Positions 16,634 through 24,572 of a stretch of 64,000 bases of DNA are shown piece after piece. Source of the DNA: Flavisphingopyxis sp963800335. GTDB lineage: Bacteria > Pseudomonadota > Alphaproteobacteria > Sphingomonadales > Sphingomonadaceae. The first letter of the stretch is position 1. The number at the start of each line of letters is the position of its first letter. The stretch is from positions 926,714 through 990,713 of the forward strand of contig CAWDAN010000001.1 in assembly GCA_963800335.1 (NCBI GenBank), given 5' to 3'. The notes beneath the pieces are model-generated. The model was not told where the DNA came from, did no database searches, and was given only the letters and a program-made list of their open reading frames with translations. Made by a program: the position numbers and the translations under genes.

Positions 16634-17515
16634 TCAAACGACGCCGAAGGTCCAGCCCTCGACGCGCGCAATGTGCGGCGAGAGCGCTTCAGGGGTCCAG
16701 AATTCGGGACGGAGATGGACGTGGCGCAGCCATGCGGCGGTGAGCAGCGCATCGGTCGAATGGTCGTCATAGCGCGCTAGCCGCGCGGGTGGCGGCGCAT
16801 CGAACGCCTGGAGCGCCGTTTCCAGCGTCGCCCGATCGCGAATTTTCGAGCGGTTGGCCGGCAACCCTGCAGCGCGCGCCGCCATCGACGTATAGATTTC
16901 GACGATCAGCGGGCCGTGCGCGGGGACCGGGTCGAACGGCCAGACCGGTATTCTTCCCGCCAGCTGGTGGAGGACGCGCATCCCGGTAAGGCTCGACTTG
17001 CCGACCTGCGCCGCCCCGACAAGGTTGAAGCAGCTTGCGCTGTTGGCCTGGCGCGTCGCGCGCTGGTGGTGCTCGACCGCGCGCAGCCGTCCGATCCCCG
17101 CCGATCCGAACCGGTCGCCGACATCGTCGCGGCCGTGGCGGAAATAGCGCCGTGCCTCGGTGTGCCCGACAAAGCCGCTTGCCCCGAGATGGGGATCGTC
17201 GCGGCACAGATCGTCGGCCAGCGCCCACAGCGACCGCGCATCGGCGGGACTGTCGCTCCAGCCGGGAAAATAGGCCCCAGCGTCGACAAACGGGAATGTC
17301 GGTGACAGGTCGATCCCGATCAGCATGTCGCTGCCCTCGTCGGCGCGATCGATCAGCCAGTCGAGCGCCGCGCCGCGCGACCAGCCGCCATCGGGCCGAT
17401 GCAGCTGCGGACGCGCGTCGGGCGCAGCCCCGATCGAGGCGAGCGCCAGCCCCTTTGGACGGGCAACGGCCTGGCCCGACCAGTCGAAACAGGCGAATTG
17501 GGAGAAGCTGCGCAT
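16634..17515 (-). CDS. Conserved hypothetical protein, possible RNase H-fold (DUF429-like)
   Basis: A 293-residue cytoplasmic protein I do not recognise with certainty. It begins MRSFSQFACFDWSGQAVARP. Features that recall predicted nucleases of the DUF429 type: an early Asp in FACFDWSG, a second acidic strand MLIGIDLSPTFPF near residue 65, and a late acidic helix YDDHSTDALLTAAWLRH near 257. A middle block FNLVGAAQVGKSSLTGMRVL (about 170-190) looks like a P-loop at first sight but lacks the GxxGxGK spacing. It lies between tRNA-Thr and the mechanosensitive channel gene on the same strand, with a terminator upstream, so it is probably transcribed alone. Function is unknown. Confidence 0.6.
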   Translation of the reverse strand: MRSFSQFACFDWSGQAVARPKGLALASIGAAPDARPQLHRPDGGWSRGAALDWLIDRADEGSDMLIGIDLSPTFPFVDAGAYFPGWSDSPADARSLWALADDLCRDDPHLGASGFVGHTEARRYFRHGRDDVGDRFGSAGIGRLRAVEHHQRATRQANSASCFNLVGAAQVGKSSLTGMRVLHQLAGRIPVWPFDPVPAHGPLIVEIYTSMAARAAGLPANRSKIRDRATLETALQAFDAPPPARLARYDDHSTDALLTAAWLRHVHLRPEFWTPEALSPHIARVEGWTFGVV

Positions 17516-17558
17516 CGTCGTGTCCTAGCGTATTGGCGAGCCATCGTCAGCGCCGGGC

Positions 17559-17599
17559 AAACAAAAGGGGCGGGTGCCAGCGACACCCGCCCCTTTGTT
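17559..17599 (-). terminator. Intrinsic terminator of the mechanosensitive channel gene
   Basis: Arms AACAAAAGGGGCGGGTG (17559-17576 region) and CACCCGCCCCTTTGTT (17584-17599) pair around a 7-base loop. Read on the minus strand the hairpin ends in TTTTGTTTG. It lies 15 bases downstream of the channel gene's stop codon. Confidence 0.85.
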
Positions 17600-17613
17600 G
17601 CGTTGTGGCAGGA

Positions 17614-18876
17614 TCAGCCCTGCGGCGGCGATTTGCGCGCTGCGGGCGTCTTGCGCGGCGGGACCCGGCGCTCGGCGACCGACGCGCTGCCGCTCGGCAT
17701 CTCATCGGCCTTGTCGCGTGCATCGCGCAGGATGCGGGCTGCCTCGTCGCGGCCACCAAGGCCGAAGGCGAGGGCGATCGCTACGCCGACTCCGATGGCG
17801 ATCGCGGTAAATGCGATCTCCACGATCGGTCCGCCGAGGCCCATTTGCGCCAGGCCCATGACGATGAACAGGCCGATCGTCGCATAGCGCACCACGTTGA
17901 CCGCAAGTTGTCCGCCTTCGGTCGCGCCCGCCACCAGGCTGGCGAGCAAGTTGGCGACGAGGAACCCGACCGCGATGATGGCGACGCCGAAGACGATGTT
18001 GCCGCCGATCGCGAGCACTTCGTCGAGGATCTGCGTAAGCTCGGGAAAGCCGAGCAGGCGGGTGGCGGCGATGGCGAAGCTGATCATGATCGCGATCATC
18101 GTGATCTTGCCGACCAGCCGGGCCGGCGAACGATCGGCGGGCAACAGGCTCATCCCGTGCACCGCACGATCAAAGCCCATGTCGACGAGGAGCGACTCGA
18201 GCATTTCGCTGACCCAGCGGGCGATCATGTAGCCGATGCCGAGCAGCAATGCTGCGCCAATGACCCGCGGAATCGCCGCGAAGATCAGTTCGAGCATCCG
18301 CGTCAGCGGATCGGAGATGACGGGAATATCGAGGATCCCGAGCGCCATGATCGCGAAGAAGATGATGATCACGGCGTAGCAGATCGTGCCGATGATCCTG
18401 CTGATGTTCGATGTCGCGACGACATTCTCGACACCGCCGCGCGCGGCCCAACTATCGAGATTGAGCGCGGTCAGCGCGGTTACGACGAGGCGGCGAACGA
18501 TCCGTGCAAGGATAACCCCGAGCGCGAAGACGAGACCGGCGACGACGATTGCGGGTATCGCGGTGGCGATCTGGTTGAGCATCGACTGGAGCGGCAAAAG
18601 CGCTTCGTCGAGGCCAAGGCGTTGAAGCACGGCGACGAGCCCGACGAGCCATATCAGCAATGCCGCGATCGTGCCGAGCGATGATGCGACGGTCTGGCCG
18701 GTGCCGTCATGGCGCTGGAGAACGGGGAGCGCTTCGGCAATCTTTTCGATTGCCCATTTGGCCGCTTTGGCGAGTGCCCAGGTGACGACGAGAATGGCGA
18801 GAATAATGAGCAGCTTGGTGCCCCATGCTTGCGCGAGCTCCCAATCGAACTCGTATCGATATCCGGCATTTGTCAT
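17614..18876 (-). CDS. MscS-family mechanosensitive ion channel, multi-TM (CmpX-like)
   Basis: A 420-residue polytopic protein. ATG 18876 (MTNAGYRYEFDWELAQAW) follows AAGGGGAAA. Repeated hydrophobic units of the 'conserved TM helix' type occur (IPAIVVAGLVFALGVILARIVRR, IPRVIGAALLLGIGYMIARWVSEML, GGNIVFGVAIIAVGFLVANLLASLV), each ending with a basic or Ser-rich turn, as in CmpX-type MscS proteins. The final TM unit is followed by an Ala/Arg/Pro-rich cytoplasmic tail (RKTPAARKSPPQG) without a full MscS beta domain. It probably gates with membrane tension or supports envelope stress signalling. A terminator follows. Confidence 0.82.
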   Translation of the reverse strand: MTNAGYRYEFDWELAQAWGTKLLIILAILVVTWALAKAAKWAIEKIAEALPVLQRHDGTGQTVASSLGTIAALLIWLVGLVAVLQRLGLDEALLPLQSMLNQIATAIPAIVVAGLVFALGVILARIVRRLVVTALTALNLDSWAARGGVENVVATSNISRIIGTICYAVIIIFFAIMALGILDIPVISDPLTRMLELIFAAIPRVIGAALLLGIGYMIARWVSEMLESLLVDMGFDRAVHGMSLLPADRSPARLVGKITMIAIMISFAIAATRLLGFPELTQILDEVLAIGGNIVFGVAIIAVGFLVANLLASLVAGATEGGQLAVNVVRYATIGLFIVMGLAQMGLGGPIVEIAFTAIAIGVGVAIALAFGLGGRDEAARILRDARDKADEMPSGSASVAERRVPPRKTPAARKSPPQG

Positions 18877-19018
18877 GGCATTTCCCCTTGCGACGAACAT
18901 TATTGTTCTGTTGTCAGGCGACTATAGCAGAGAGTCGCGGCGACGGGAAATATAGTTAGCGACCGTGATAGGGTGGCCCGGTCTTGATTAGTCGCGTCCG
19001 GCTCGCCACATGGCAGCC

Positions 19019-19595
19019 ATGTTGATCCAGACCGAAACCACACCCAATCCCGCGACGCTCAAATTCCTTCCCGGTACGACCGTGATGGAAAGCGGCACGC
19101 GCGACTTCGCCGATGCGCAGGAGGCAGAAATCTCGCCGCTGGCCGAGGCGCTGTTTATGCTCGGCGACGTCACCGGCGTCTTTTTCGGTCGCGACTTCGT
19201 CTCGGTCACCGTCGCCCCGGAGGTCAACTGGGCGCCACTCAAGCCCGAAGTCGTGGCGCTGCTCGCCGAGCATTTCTCGGCACAGATGCCGTTGTTCCGA
19301 CCCGGTAGCGCGGCCGATATCGCGGTGCCCGGCGATGAGGGCGGCCTCGACGACGATCCTGCCGACGCCGCAATCGTCGCGCAGATCCGCGAGCTGATCG
19401 AGAACTCGCGTTCGCCCGGCAGTGGCCGGCGACGGCGGCGACATCGTCTATCGCGGTTTCGACAAGGGCCATGTCTATCTCAAGATGCAGGGCGCCTGCG
19501 CGGGCTGCCCGTCATCGACCGCGACGCTCAAGCACGGGATCGAGAGCCTGCTCAAACATTACGTGCCCGAAGTGACCGACGTCCACGCGGTCTGA
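19019..19595 (+). CDS. nfuA: Fe-S cluster carrier NfuA/NifU-like (frameshifted)
   Basis: An Nfu protein of about 191 residues after frame repair. The N-terminal A-type domain is complete (MLIQTETTPNPATLKFLPG ... WAPLKPEVVALLAEHF). The C-terminal NifU domain has CAGC, the CxxC that binds the cluster, in GACAGCPSSTATLKHGIESLL. The frame breaks near 19418-19419 (CCCGGCAGTGG for CCCGCAGTGG, one extra G). After it the text AVAGDGGDIVYRGFDKGHVYL resumes and ends at TGA 19593-19595. ATG 19019 is preferred over ATG 19010 because it matches the family start. It delivers Fe-S clusters to apoproteins; the MiaB gene downstream is one potential client. Confidence 0.88.
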
Positions 19596-19636
19596 TCGCC
19601 CGCGACGCGTCCAAACCGTAACCTTCAAGGATTCCC

Positions 19637-20227
19637 ATGACCGACCCGCTCGGCGCCGAGGCGCTCGACCAGATATTCCGTACCGCCCGGACCTATAACG
19701 GTTATCGCGACACGCCCGTGTCCGAAGATCAGCTGACCGCGATCTGGGACCTCATGAAAATGGGCCCGACATCGGCCAATTCTCTCCCCGCGCGGCTCGT
19801 CTGGTGCACCAGCCAGGCGGCCAGGGACGCGCTCGCCGATTGTGCGACCGAAGCCAACGCGGCGAAGATCCGCAAGGCGCCGGTTGCCGTGATCATCGGC
19901 ATGGACATGGAATTCTACGAGGAACTGCCGCGTCTCTTCCCCCATGCCGACGCCAAGAGCTGGTTCGTCGGCAAGCCGAAGATGATTGCCGATACCGCGT
20001 TTCGCAACAGCTCGCTGCAGGGCGCCTATCTGATCATCGCGGCGCGTGCGCTGGGCCTCGATACCGGGCCGATGTCGGGTTTCGATGCCGACAAGGTCGA
20101 TGCCGAATTCTTCGCCGGCACCAATCACAAGGCCAATTTCATCGCAACGCTCGGCTATGGCGATCCCGATACGATTTTCGACCGCAGCCCGCGCCCCGAC
20201 TTCACCGAGTTCAATTCGATCCGCTAA
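19637..20227 (+). CDS. Nitroreductase-family oxidoreductase (RutE/HadB malonic semialdehyde reductase-like)
   Basis: A 196-residue FMN-dependent nitroreductase-fold protein beginning MTDPLGAEALDQIFRTARTYNGY. The residues around NGYRDTPVSEDQL, MGPTSANSLPARLVW and the late ARALGLDTGPMSGFDADKVD segment are those of the RutE/HadB subgroup, in which the pyrimidine-degradation enzyme reduces malonic semialdehyde to 3-hydroxypropionate. No rut genes lie nearby, so the real substrate is uncertain and a general quinone or nitro reductase role is possible. It is 41 bases after nfuA and 18 before tsaB, probably in one operon. Confidence 0.85.
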   Translation: MTDPLGAEALDQIFRTARTYNGYRDTPVSEDQLTAIWDLMKMGPTSANSLPARLVWCTSQAARDALADCATEANAAKIRKAPVAVIIGMDMEFYEELPRLFPHADAKSWFVGKPKMIADTAFRNSSLQGAYLIIAARALGLDTGPMSGFDADKVDAEFFAGTNHKANFIATLGYGDPDTIFDRSPRPDFTEFNSIR

Positions 20228-20245
20228 ACCGTTAGAGCGACCCGT

Positions 20246-20893
20246 ATGCGCCGCCTCGTCATCGAAACCGCAACCGAAGCCCTGTCGCTCGCGCTGTTCG
20301 AGGACGGAGTGCTGCTCGACAGCTTCGACGCGGTTATCGGCCGCGGCCATGCCGAACAGCTTGTCCCGCGCATCGCCGACCTGCCCGATGGCGGCCGGGC
20401 CGACGAGATCCATGTCGACCTCGGTCCGGGCAGCTTTACCGGCGTGCGCATCGGCATTGCTGCCGCTCGGGCGCTGGCGATCGCGTGGGGCGCCAAGGTA
20501 CTCGGCTTCGAAACATCGTCGCTGGTAGCAGCGACCGCGCGGGCGCTCCATCCCGACCTTGTCGACCAGGCGTTGCTTGTCGTGATGGAAGGCGGGCACG
20601 GCGAATGGCTGGTAACCCCGATCGCGCCGGGCGCCCGGATCGCCGCGACGCGTTCGCTGCTCCCGGCGGAGGCGATCGCGTGCGATCAGGACGCGGTCGT
20701 TGGTTCGCGCGCTGCCGAATTCGTTGCCTTGCGCGGTTCTGGTACGGTCTATTCGCTCCATCCCACGGCGCGGCACGCCGATACGATCGATGCCATGTTG
20801 CTCGGGACGAAGCTGGCACCGATCTATGCGCGCGCGCCCGACGCTACGCCGATGGCCCCGCTCGCAACAGGCACCAGCGAGTCATCCTTGTGA
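20246..20893 (+). CDS. tsaB: tRNA threonylcarbamoyladenosine biosynthesis protein TsaB
   Basis: A 215-residue ASKHA-fold protein. The N-terminal strand carries the family opening MRRLVIETATEALSLALF and the signature VDLGPGSFTGVRIGIAAARAL at about residues 54-74. TsaB pairs with TsaD and TsaE to make t6A at position 37 of ANN-reading tRNAs. Its stop overlaps the GTG start of rimI (GTGA). The tsaB-rimI pair is a classic arrangement. Confidence 0.93.
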   Translation: MRRLVIETATEALSLALFEDGVLLDSFDAVIGRGHAEQLVPRIADLPDGGRADEIHVDLGPGSFTGVRIGIAAARALAIAWGAKVLGFETSSLVAATARALHPDLVDQALLVVMEGGHGEWLVTPIAPGARIAATRSLLPAEAIACDQDAVVGSRAAEFVALRGSGTVYSLHPTARHADTIDAMLLGTKLAPIYARAPDATPMAPLATGTSESSL

Positions 20894-21357
20894 CGCACGC
20901 GCTCGAGATCGGCGAAGCATCGAGTGGCGAAGTCGATGTCATCATGCGGATCATGGACGACGCGTTCGATCCGCGGCACGGCGAGGCGTGGACAGGCGAC
21001 CAGTGCCGCGCGACGCTGTTACTGCCCGGTTATCGCTGGCTCGTCGCGAGTACTGAAGGCAAGGCGGTGGGCTTTCTTCTTTCGCGCACGGTGGCAAGTG
21101 AAAGCGAGATGATGTTGCTCGCTGTATCCGGCCATTGGCGTGGGGCAGGTATCGGACGCACCTTGGTCGAATTCTGGTTGAACGAATGCAGGGCAAGCGG
21201 AGTCGAGCGCATCTTTCTCGAAGTGCGCGAGGGGAATAGCGCGATCGAATTCTATCGTGCGCTTGGGTTTGAAGAAATCGGTCGGCGCAAAGCCTATTAT
21301 TCTGGCGCCGATAATGCACGCAGCGACGCAATCACCATGACGTCGCGGCTCGATTAG
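20890..21357 (+). CDS. rimI: Ribosomal-protein-alanine N-acetyltransferase RimI (GNAT)
   Basis: A 155-residue GNAT acetyltransferase. Motif A (acetyl-CoA pyrophosphate loop) is HWRGAGIGRTLVEF near residues 79-92; motif B is FLEVREGNSAIEFYRALGFEEIGRRKAYY, the RimI-type C-terminus. RimI acetylates the N-terminal Ala of S18 and can have other targets. GTG 20890 is chosen from its 4-base overlap with the tsaB stop. The open frame upstream runs through tsaB and is not related. Confidence 0.9.
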   Translation: MTHALEIGEASSGEVDVIMRIMDDAFDPRHGEAWTGDQCRATLLLPGYRWLVASTEGKAVGFLLSRTVASESEMMLLAVSGHWRGAGIGRTLVEFWLNECRASGVERIFLEVREGNSAIEFYRALGFEEIGRRKAYYSGADNARSDAITMTSRLD

Positions 21358-21415
21358 TCCAAATCGGTGTATTGTCAGCCTCTCCGCAACATGCTAATGA
21401 ACCCAAAGAAAATAT

Positions 21416-21432
21416 CGCAAGGATTAATTGCG
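21416..21432 (+). promoter_or_regulatory. Small inverted repeat in the mucR promoter region
   Basis: CGCAA-7-TTGCG lies 34 bases before the mucR start codon, in the AT-richer 108-base gap after rimI. MucR/Ros proteins are often autoregulated, so this is a candidate operator; no footprint consensus supports it. Confidence 0.25.
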
Positions 21433-21465
21433 GAATAGTTCTCCCCGAATTTTTAAGGAAATATT

Positions 21466-21897
21466 GTGACCGAAGATAGTGATATGAATGAAATGCTTGT
21501 AACGCTTACCGCAGATGTCGTCGCGGCCCACGTCAGCAATAACAGCGTCGCCGTTTCTGATTTGCCGTTGCTTATCAGCAGCGTTCACAGCGCATTTGCT
21601 TCGGTTTCTGGCGGTGCTTCGGCTCCGGCCGAACCTCTGACGCCGGCCGTCTCGGTCCGCTCGTCGATCAAGCCCGATTATATCGTTTGTCTTGAAGACG
21701 GTAAGAAGCTGAAAATGCTCAAGCGCTATCTTCGCACCAATTTCGACATGACTCCCGAAGAGTATCGCCAGAAATGGGACCTGCCCTCGGATTATCCGAT
21801 GGTCGCTCCGAATTATGCCGCCCAACGCCGCGATCTTGCGATGAAAATCGGCCTCGGCACCAAGAACGCAGGCAAGGCGCGCGGCAAGGGCAAATAA
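21466..21897 (+). CDS. MucR/Ros-family transcriptional regulator
   Basis: A 143-residue regulator. GTG 21466 is five bases after AAGGA. The N-terminal half is helical and Ala/Ser/Val-rich, with oligomerisation potential. The DNA-binding half reads KPDYIVCLEDGKKLKMLKR, then YLRTNFDMTPEEYRQKWDLP, then APNYAAQRRDLAMKIGLG, and a Lys/Gly tail. In Ros/MucR the zinc ligands are Cys, Cys or Asp, and two His; here the Cys and Asp remain but the positions of both His appear to be Tyr and Asn. MucR proteins bind AT-rich DNA and control exopolysaccharide and cell-cycle genes, which is notable given the large polysaccharide locus in this window. A strong terminator follows. Confidence 0.9.
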   Translation: MTEDSDMNEMLVTLTADVVAAHVSNNSVAVSDLPLLISSVHSAFASVSGGASAPAEPLTPAVSVRSSIKPDYIVCLEDGKKLKMLKRYLRTNFDMTPEEYRQKWDLPSDYPMVAPNYAAQRRDLAMKIGLGTKNAGKARGKGK

Positions 21898-21923
21898 GCC
21901 CACCGACACGGCCAGATGATCTC

Positions 21924-21956
21924 ACGGGGGCGCGATGCGAATCGCGCCCCCGTTTT
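21924..21956 (+). terminator. Intrinsic terminator after mucR homologue
   Basis: A 13-bp perfect stem (ACGGGGGCGCGAT / ATCGCGCCCCCGT) with a GCGA loop, followed by TTTTC. Confidence 0.92.
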
Positions 21957-22026
21957 CTTGATGCTCGAGAATCGGAACGCTCGGTCGCCTTGCCCGCGCT
22001 GCAGGCCGCGTCTATATCTCATGATA

Positions 22027-22449
22027 ATGACCGGCAGTATCGATCTTGAAACCCTGTGCGCCGAAAAAGGCCTGCGCATCACCGAGCAACGGCGCGTCAT
22101 CGCGCGCGTGATTTCGGAGGCCGAGGATCATCCCGACGTCGAGAAACTCTATCAGCGCGCTTCGGCGATCGACAAGGGCATCTCGATCGCCACGGTTTAT
22201 CGCACGGTGCGCCTGTTCGAAGAGGCGGGGATTCTCGATCGCCACGATTTCGGCGACGGACGCGCGCGCTACGAAGCCGCGCCCGAGGCGCACCACGACC
22301 ATTTGATCGATGTCGAAACGGGCAAGGTCGTCGAATTCGTCGATCCCGAGCTTGAGGCGCTGCAAAAGCAGATTGCAGAACGGCTCGGCTATCGCCTCGT
22401 CGATCATCGCATGGAGCTCTATGGCGTCGCCATCGATCGCAAGGACTGA
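22027..22449 (+). CDS. fur: Fur-family transcriptional repressor (Fur/Mur)
   Basis: A 140-residue Fur protein. The winged helix contains GLRITEQRRVIARVI and the recognition segment ISIATVYRTVRLFEEAGIL. The metal-binding half has the sensor site HHDHLIDVETGKVVEF and FVDPELEAL. It lacks both CxxC structural-zinc motifs, as is usual for alphaproteobacterial Fur/Mur, so it may respond to iron or manganese. ATG 22021 is an in-frame alternative start two codons upstream. The next gene overlaps its end in another frame. Confidence 0.9.
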   Translation: MTGSIDLETLCAEKGLRITEQRRVIARVISEAEDHPDVEKLYQRASAIDKGISIATVYRTVRLFEEAGILDRHDFGDGRARYEAAPEAHHDHLIDVETGKVVEFVDPELEALQKQIAERLGYRLVDHRMELYGVAIDRKD

Positions 22450-23218
22450 CGTCCGGCTGAGCGTGCGCGGCTATGCGCGCATCGCGCTGATGGCAGCGGT
22501 ACTGCTGATTTTCATCATCCCGCACCTGTTGACCAAATGGGTCGGGCTTCGCACCCATATCCCCAATCTTTATCTCGGCTGGACGGCCTGGGCCGCGGGT
22601 CTCGATGTCGAGATTGCTGGTCGTCCTCTCCGGCGCAACGTGCTGTTTGTTGCCAATCACCTGAGCTGGTTCGACATATTGGCACTCGGCGGGGCGGGGC
22701 GCACCGCGTTCGTGTCGAAGTCCGAGGTCGCCGACTGGCCGCTCGTCGGCTGGCTCGCCGACCAGAACCACACCGTCTATGTCGCGCGGCAGAATCGCCG
22801 CGAGGTGACGCAGCAGGCCGATGCGCTCGGCCAGGCGCTGGCGCGCGGCTATCCGGTCGCGCTGTTTCCCGAGGGCACGACGGGGCCGGGCGATGCGCTG
22901 TTGCCGTTTCGCGCCTCGTTGCTCGCCGCTGCAGCTCCGGGGCCGGAGGTACTGCAGATCCAGCCGGTCGCGCTCGATTATGGCGCGCAGGCTGAGGAGT
23001 TCGCCTGGCTCGATCCCGAAAGCGCGGGCGACAACGCCAAGCGCCTGCTGTCGCGGCGCGGCCGCGCGAAGCTGGTCATCCGTTTCCTCGACCCGCTCGA
23101 TGGCGACAAAATTTGCGATCGCAAGTCCGCCGCCGCCGCCGCGCAGGCCGCGATCGATCGTGCGCTATTTCCCCGACGCGGCGACAGTGCTTTTCCCCCG
23201 TCCGCCATGCGCCTATAG
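22421..23218 (+). CDS. plsC: 1-acyl-sn-glycerol-3-phosphate acyltransferase (PlsC family)
   Basis: A PlsC-type acyltransferase of about 265 residues. The hydrophobic N-terminal anchor IALMAAVLLIFIIPHLL precedes the catalytic motif I NHLSWFD (H-X4-D), motif II around FVSKSEVADWPLVGWL, and motif III FPEGTTGPG. It converts lysophosphatidate to phosphatidate at the inner membrane. The start is uncertain: ATG 22421 overlaps the fur gene by 29 bases, and GTG 22463, just after the fur stop, would begin directly before the TM segment. Confidence 0.85.
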   Translation: MASPSIARTDVRLSVRGYARIALMAAVLLIFIIPHLLTKWVGLRTHIPNLYLGWTAWAAGLDVEIAGRPLRRNVLFVANHLSWFDILALGGAGRTAFVSKSEVADWPLVGWLADQNHTVYVARQNRREVTQQADALGQALARGYPVALFPEGTTGPGDALLPFRASLLAAAAPGPEVLQIQPVALDYGAQAEEFAWLDPESAGDNAKRLLSRRGRAKLVIRFLDPLDGDKICDRKSAAAAAQAAIDRALFPRRGDSAFPPSAMRL

Positions 23219-23225
23219 CGAGCCC

Positions 23226-24572
23226 ATGACTTAAAGCCCCGCACATGATCCCAAGACTTTTCGCGTAAAATCCTATGGTTGCCAGATGAACGTCTATGAC
23301 GGCGAGCGCATCGGCGAGCTGCTTGGCGCGCGCGGCATGACCGCCGCCGGCGACGGCGAGGACGCCGATCTCGTCGTCCTCAACACCTGCCACATCCGCG
23401 AAAAAGCCGCCGAGAAGGTCTATTCGGACATTGGCCGCCAGCGGCGCGACGACGGCAGCACGCCGATCATCGCGGTCGCCGGCTGCGTCGCCCAGGCCGA
23501 AGGCGGCGAAATCGCCCGCCGTGCGCCGACCGTCGGAGTCGTCGTCGGCCCGCAGGCCTATCACCGGCTGCCCGATCTTGTTGCGCGCGCGGCGCGAGGC
23601 GAGACGGCGGTCGATACCGACATGCCGGCGATCTCGAAGTTCGACCATCTGCCGCGCCGTCCGGTCCAGCCGCGACCGAGCGCCTTCCTCTCGATCCAGG
23701 AAGGCTGCGACAAGTTCTGCACCTATTGCGTCGTGCCCTATACGCGCGGCGCCGAAATCTCGCGCCCGTTCGGCGACATCGTCGAAGAGGCACGCGCGCT
23801 GGTCGAAGGCGGCGCTCGCGAGATCACGTTGCTCGGCCAGAACGTCAATGCCTGGACCGGTGACGACGAACGCGGGCGCGGGCAGGGGCTCGACGGGCTT
23901 ATCCGCGCGCTCGACGCTTTGCCCGGGCTCGCGCGCATCCGCTATATGACGAGCCATCCCAACGACATGACGCAGGGATTGATCGACGCGCACCGCGACG
24001 TGTCCTCGCTGATGCCCTACCTCCATCTGCCCGTTCAGTCGGGCAGCACGCGGATCCTGAAGGCGATGAACCGCAGCCACAGCCGCGAATCCTATCTCGA
24101 GATCATCGAGCGTGCGCGCGTCGCCCGTCCCGACATCGCGATTTCGGGAGACTTCATCGTCGGCTTCCCGGGCGAGACCGACCAGGATTTCGAGGACACG
24201 CTGAGCATCGTGCGCGAAACGCGCTACGCCGCCGCGTTCAGTTTCAAATATTCGCCGCGTCCCGGCACGCCCGCTGCCGAGATGGACGACCAGATCGCCC
24301 CCGAGGTGATGGACGAGCGCTTGCAGCGTCTGCAGGCGCTGCTCGCACAGCAGTCGCAGGCGTTCAACGCCGCATCGGTCGGCAGGACCTGCGCGATCAT
24401 GCTCGAACGCACCGGGCGCAAGCCGGGCCAGCTGATCGGCAAGTCGCCGTGGCTGCAATCGGTCCATCTCGACGGAACGGGCCTTGCGATCGGCGATCTC
24501 GTCGAAGTCGAACTGGTCTCGGCCGGGCCCAACAGCCTGGCGGGACGCGAATTACGGAAGGTAGCGGCTTAA
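23226..24572 (+). CDS. miaB: tRNA-2-methylthio-N6-dimethylallyladenosine synthase MiaB (broken 5' end)
   Basis: A radical-SAM methylthiotransferase. The UPF0004 domain has its three conserved cysteines (SYGCQMNVYDGER, NTCHIREKA, AGCVAQ), the radical-SAM triad is CDKFCTYC, and a TRAM domain ends the protein. It modifies i6A37 in tRNA. The 5' end is odd. Homology continues upstream of the first in-frame ATG (23286) through KTFRVKSYGCQ, which includes an essential cysteine, but no start codon occurs in that stretch. The next in-frame ATG (23226) is followed two codons later by TAA (23232-23234). Compensating indels in the AT-containing stretch 23229-23248 would explain this. The stop overlaps phoH by one base. 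Confidence 0.85.
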
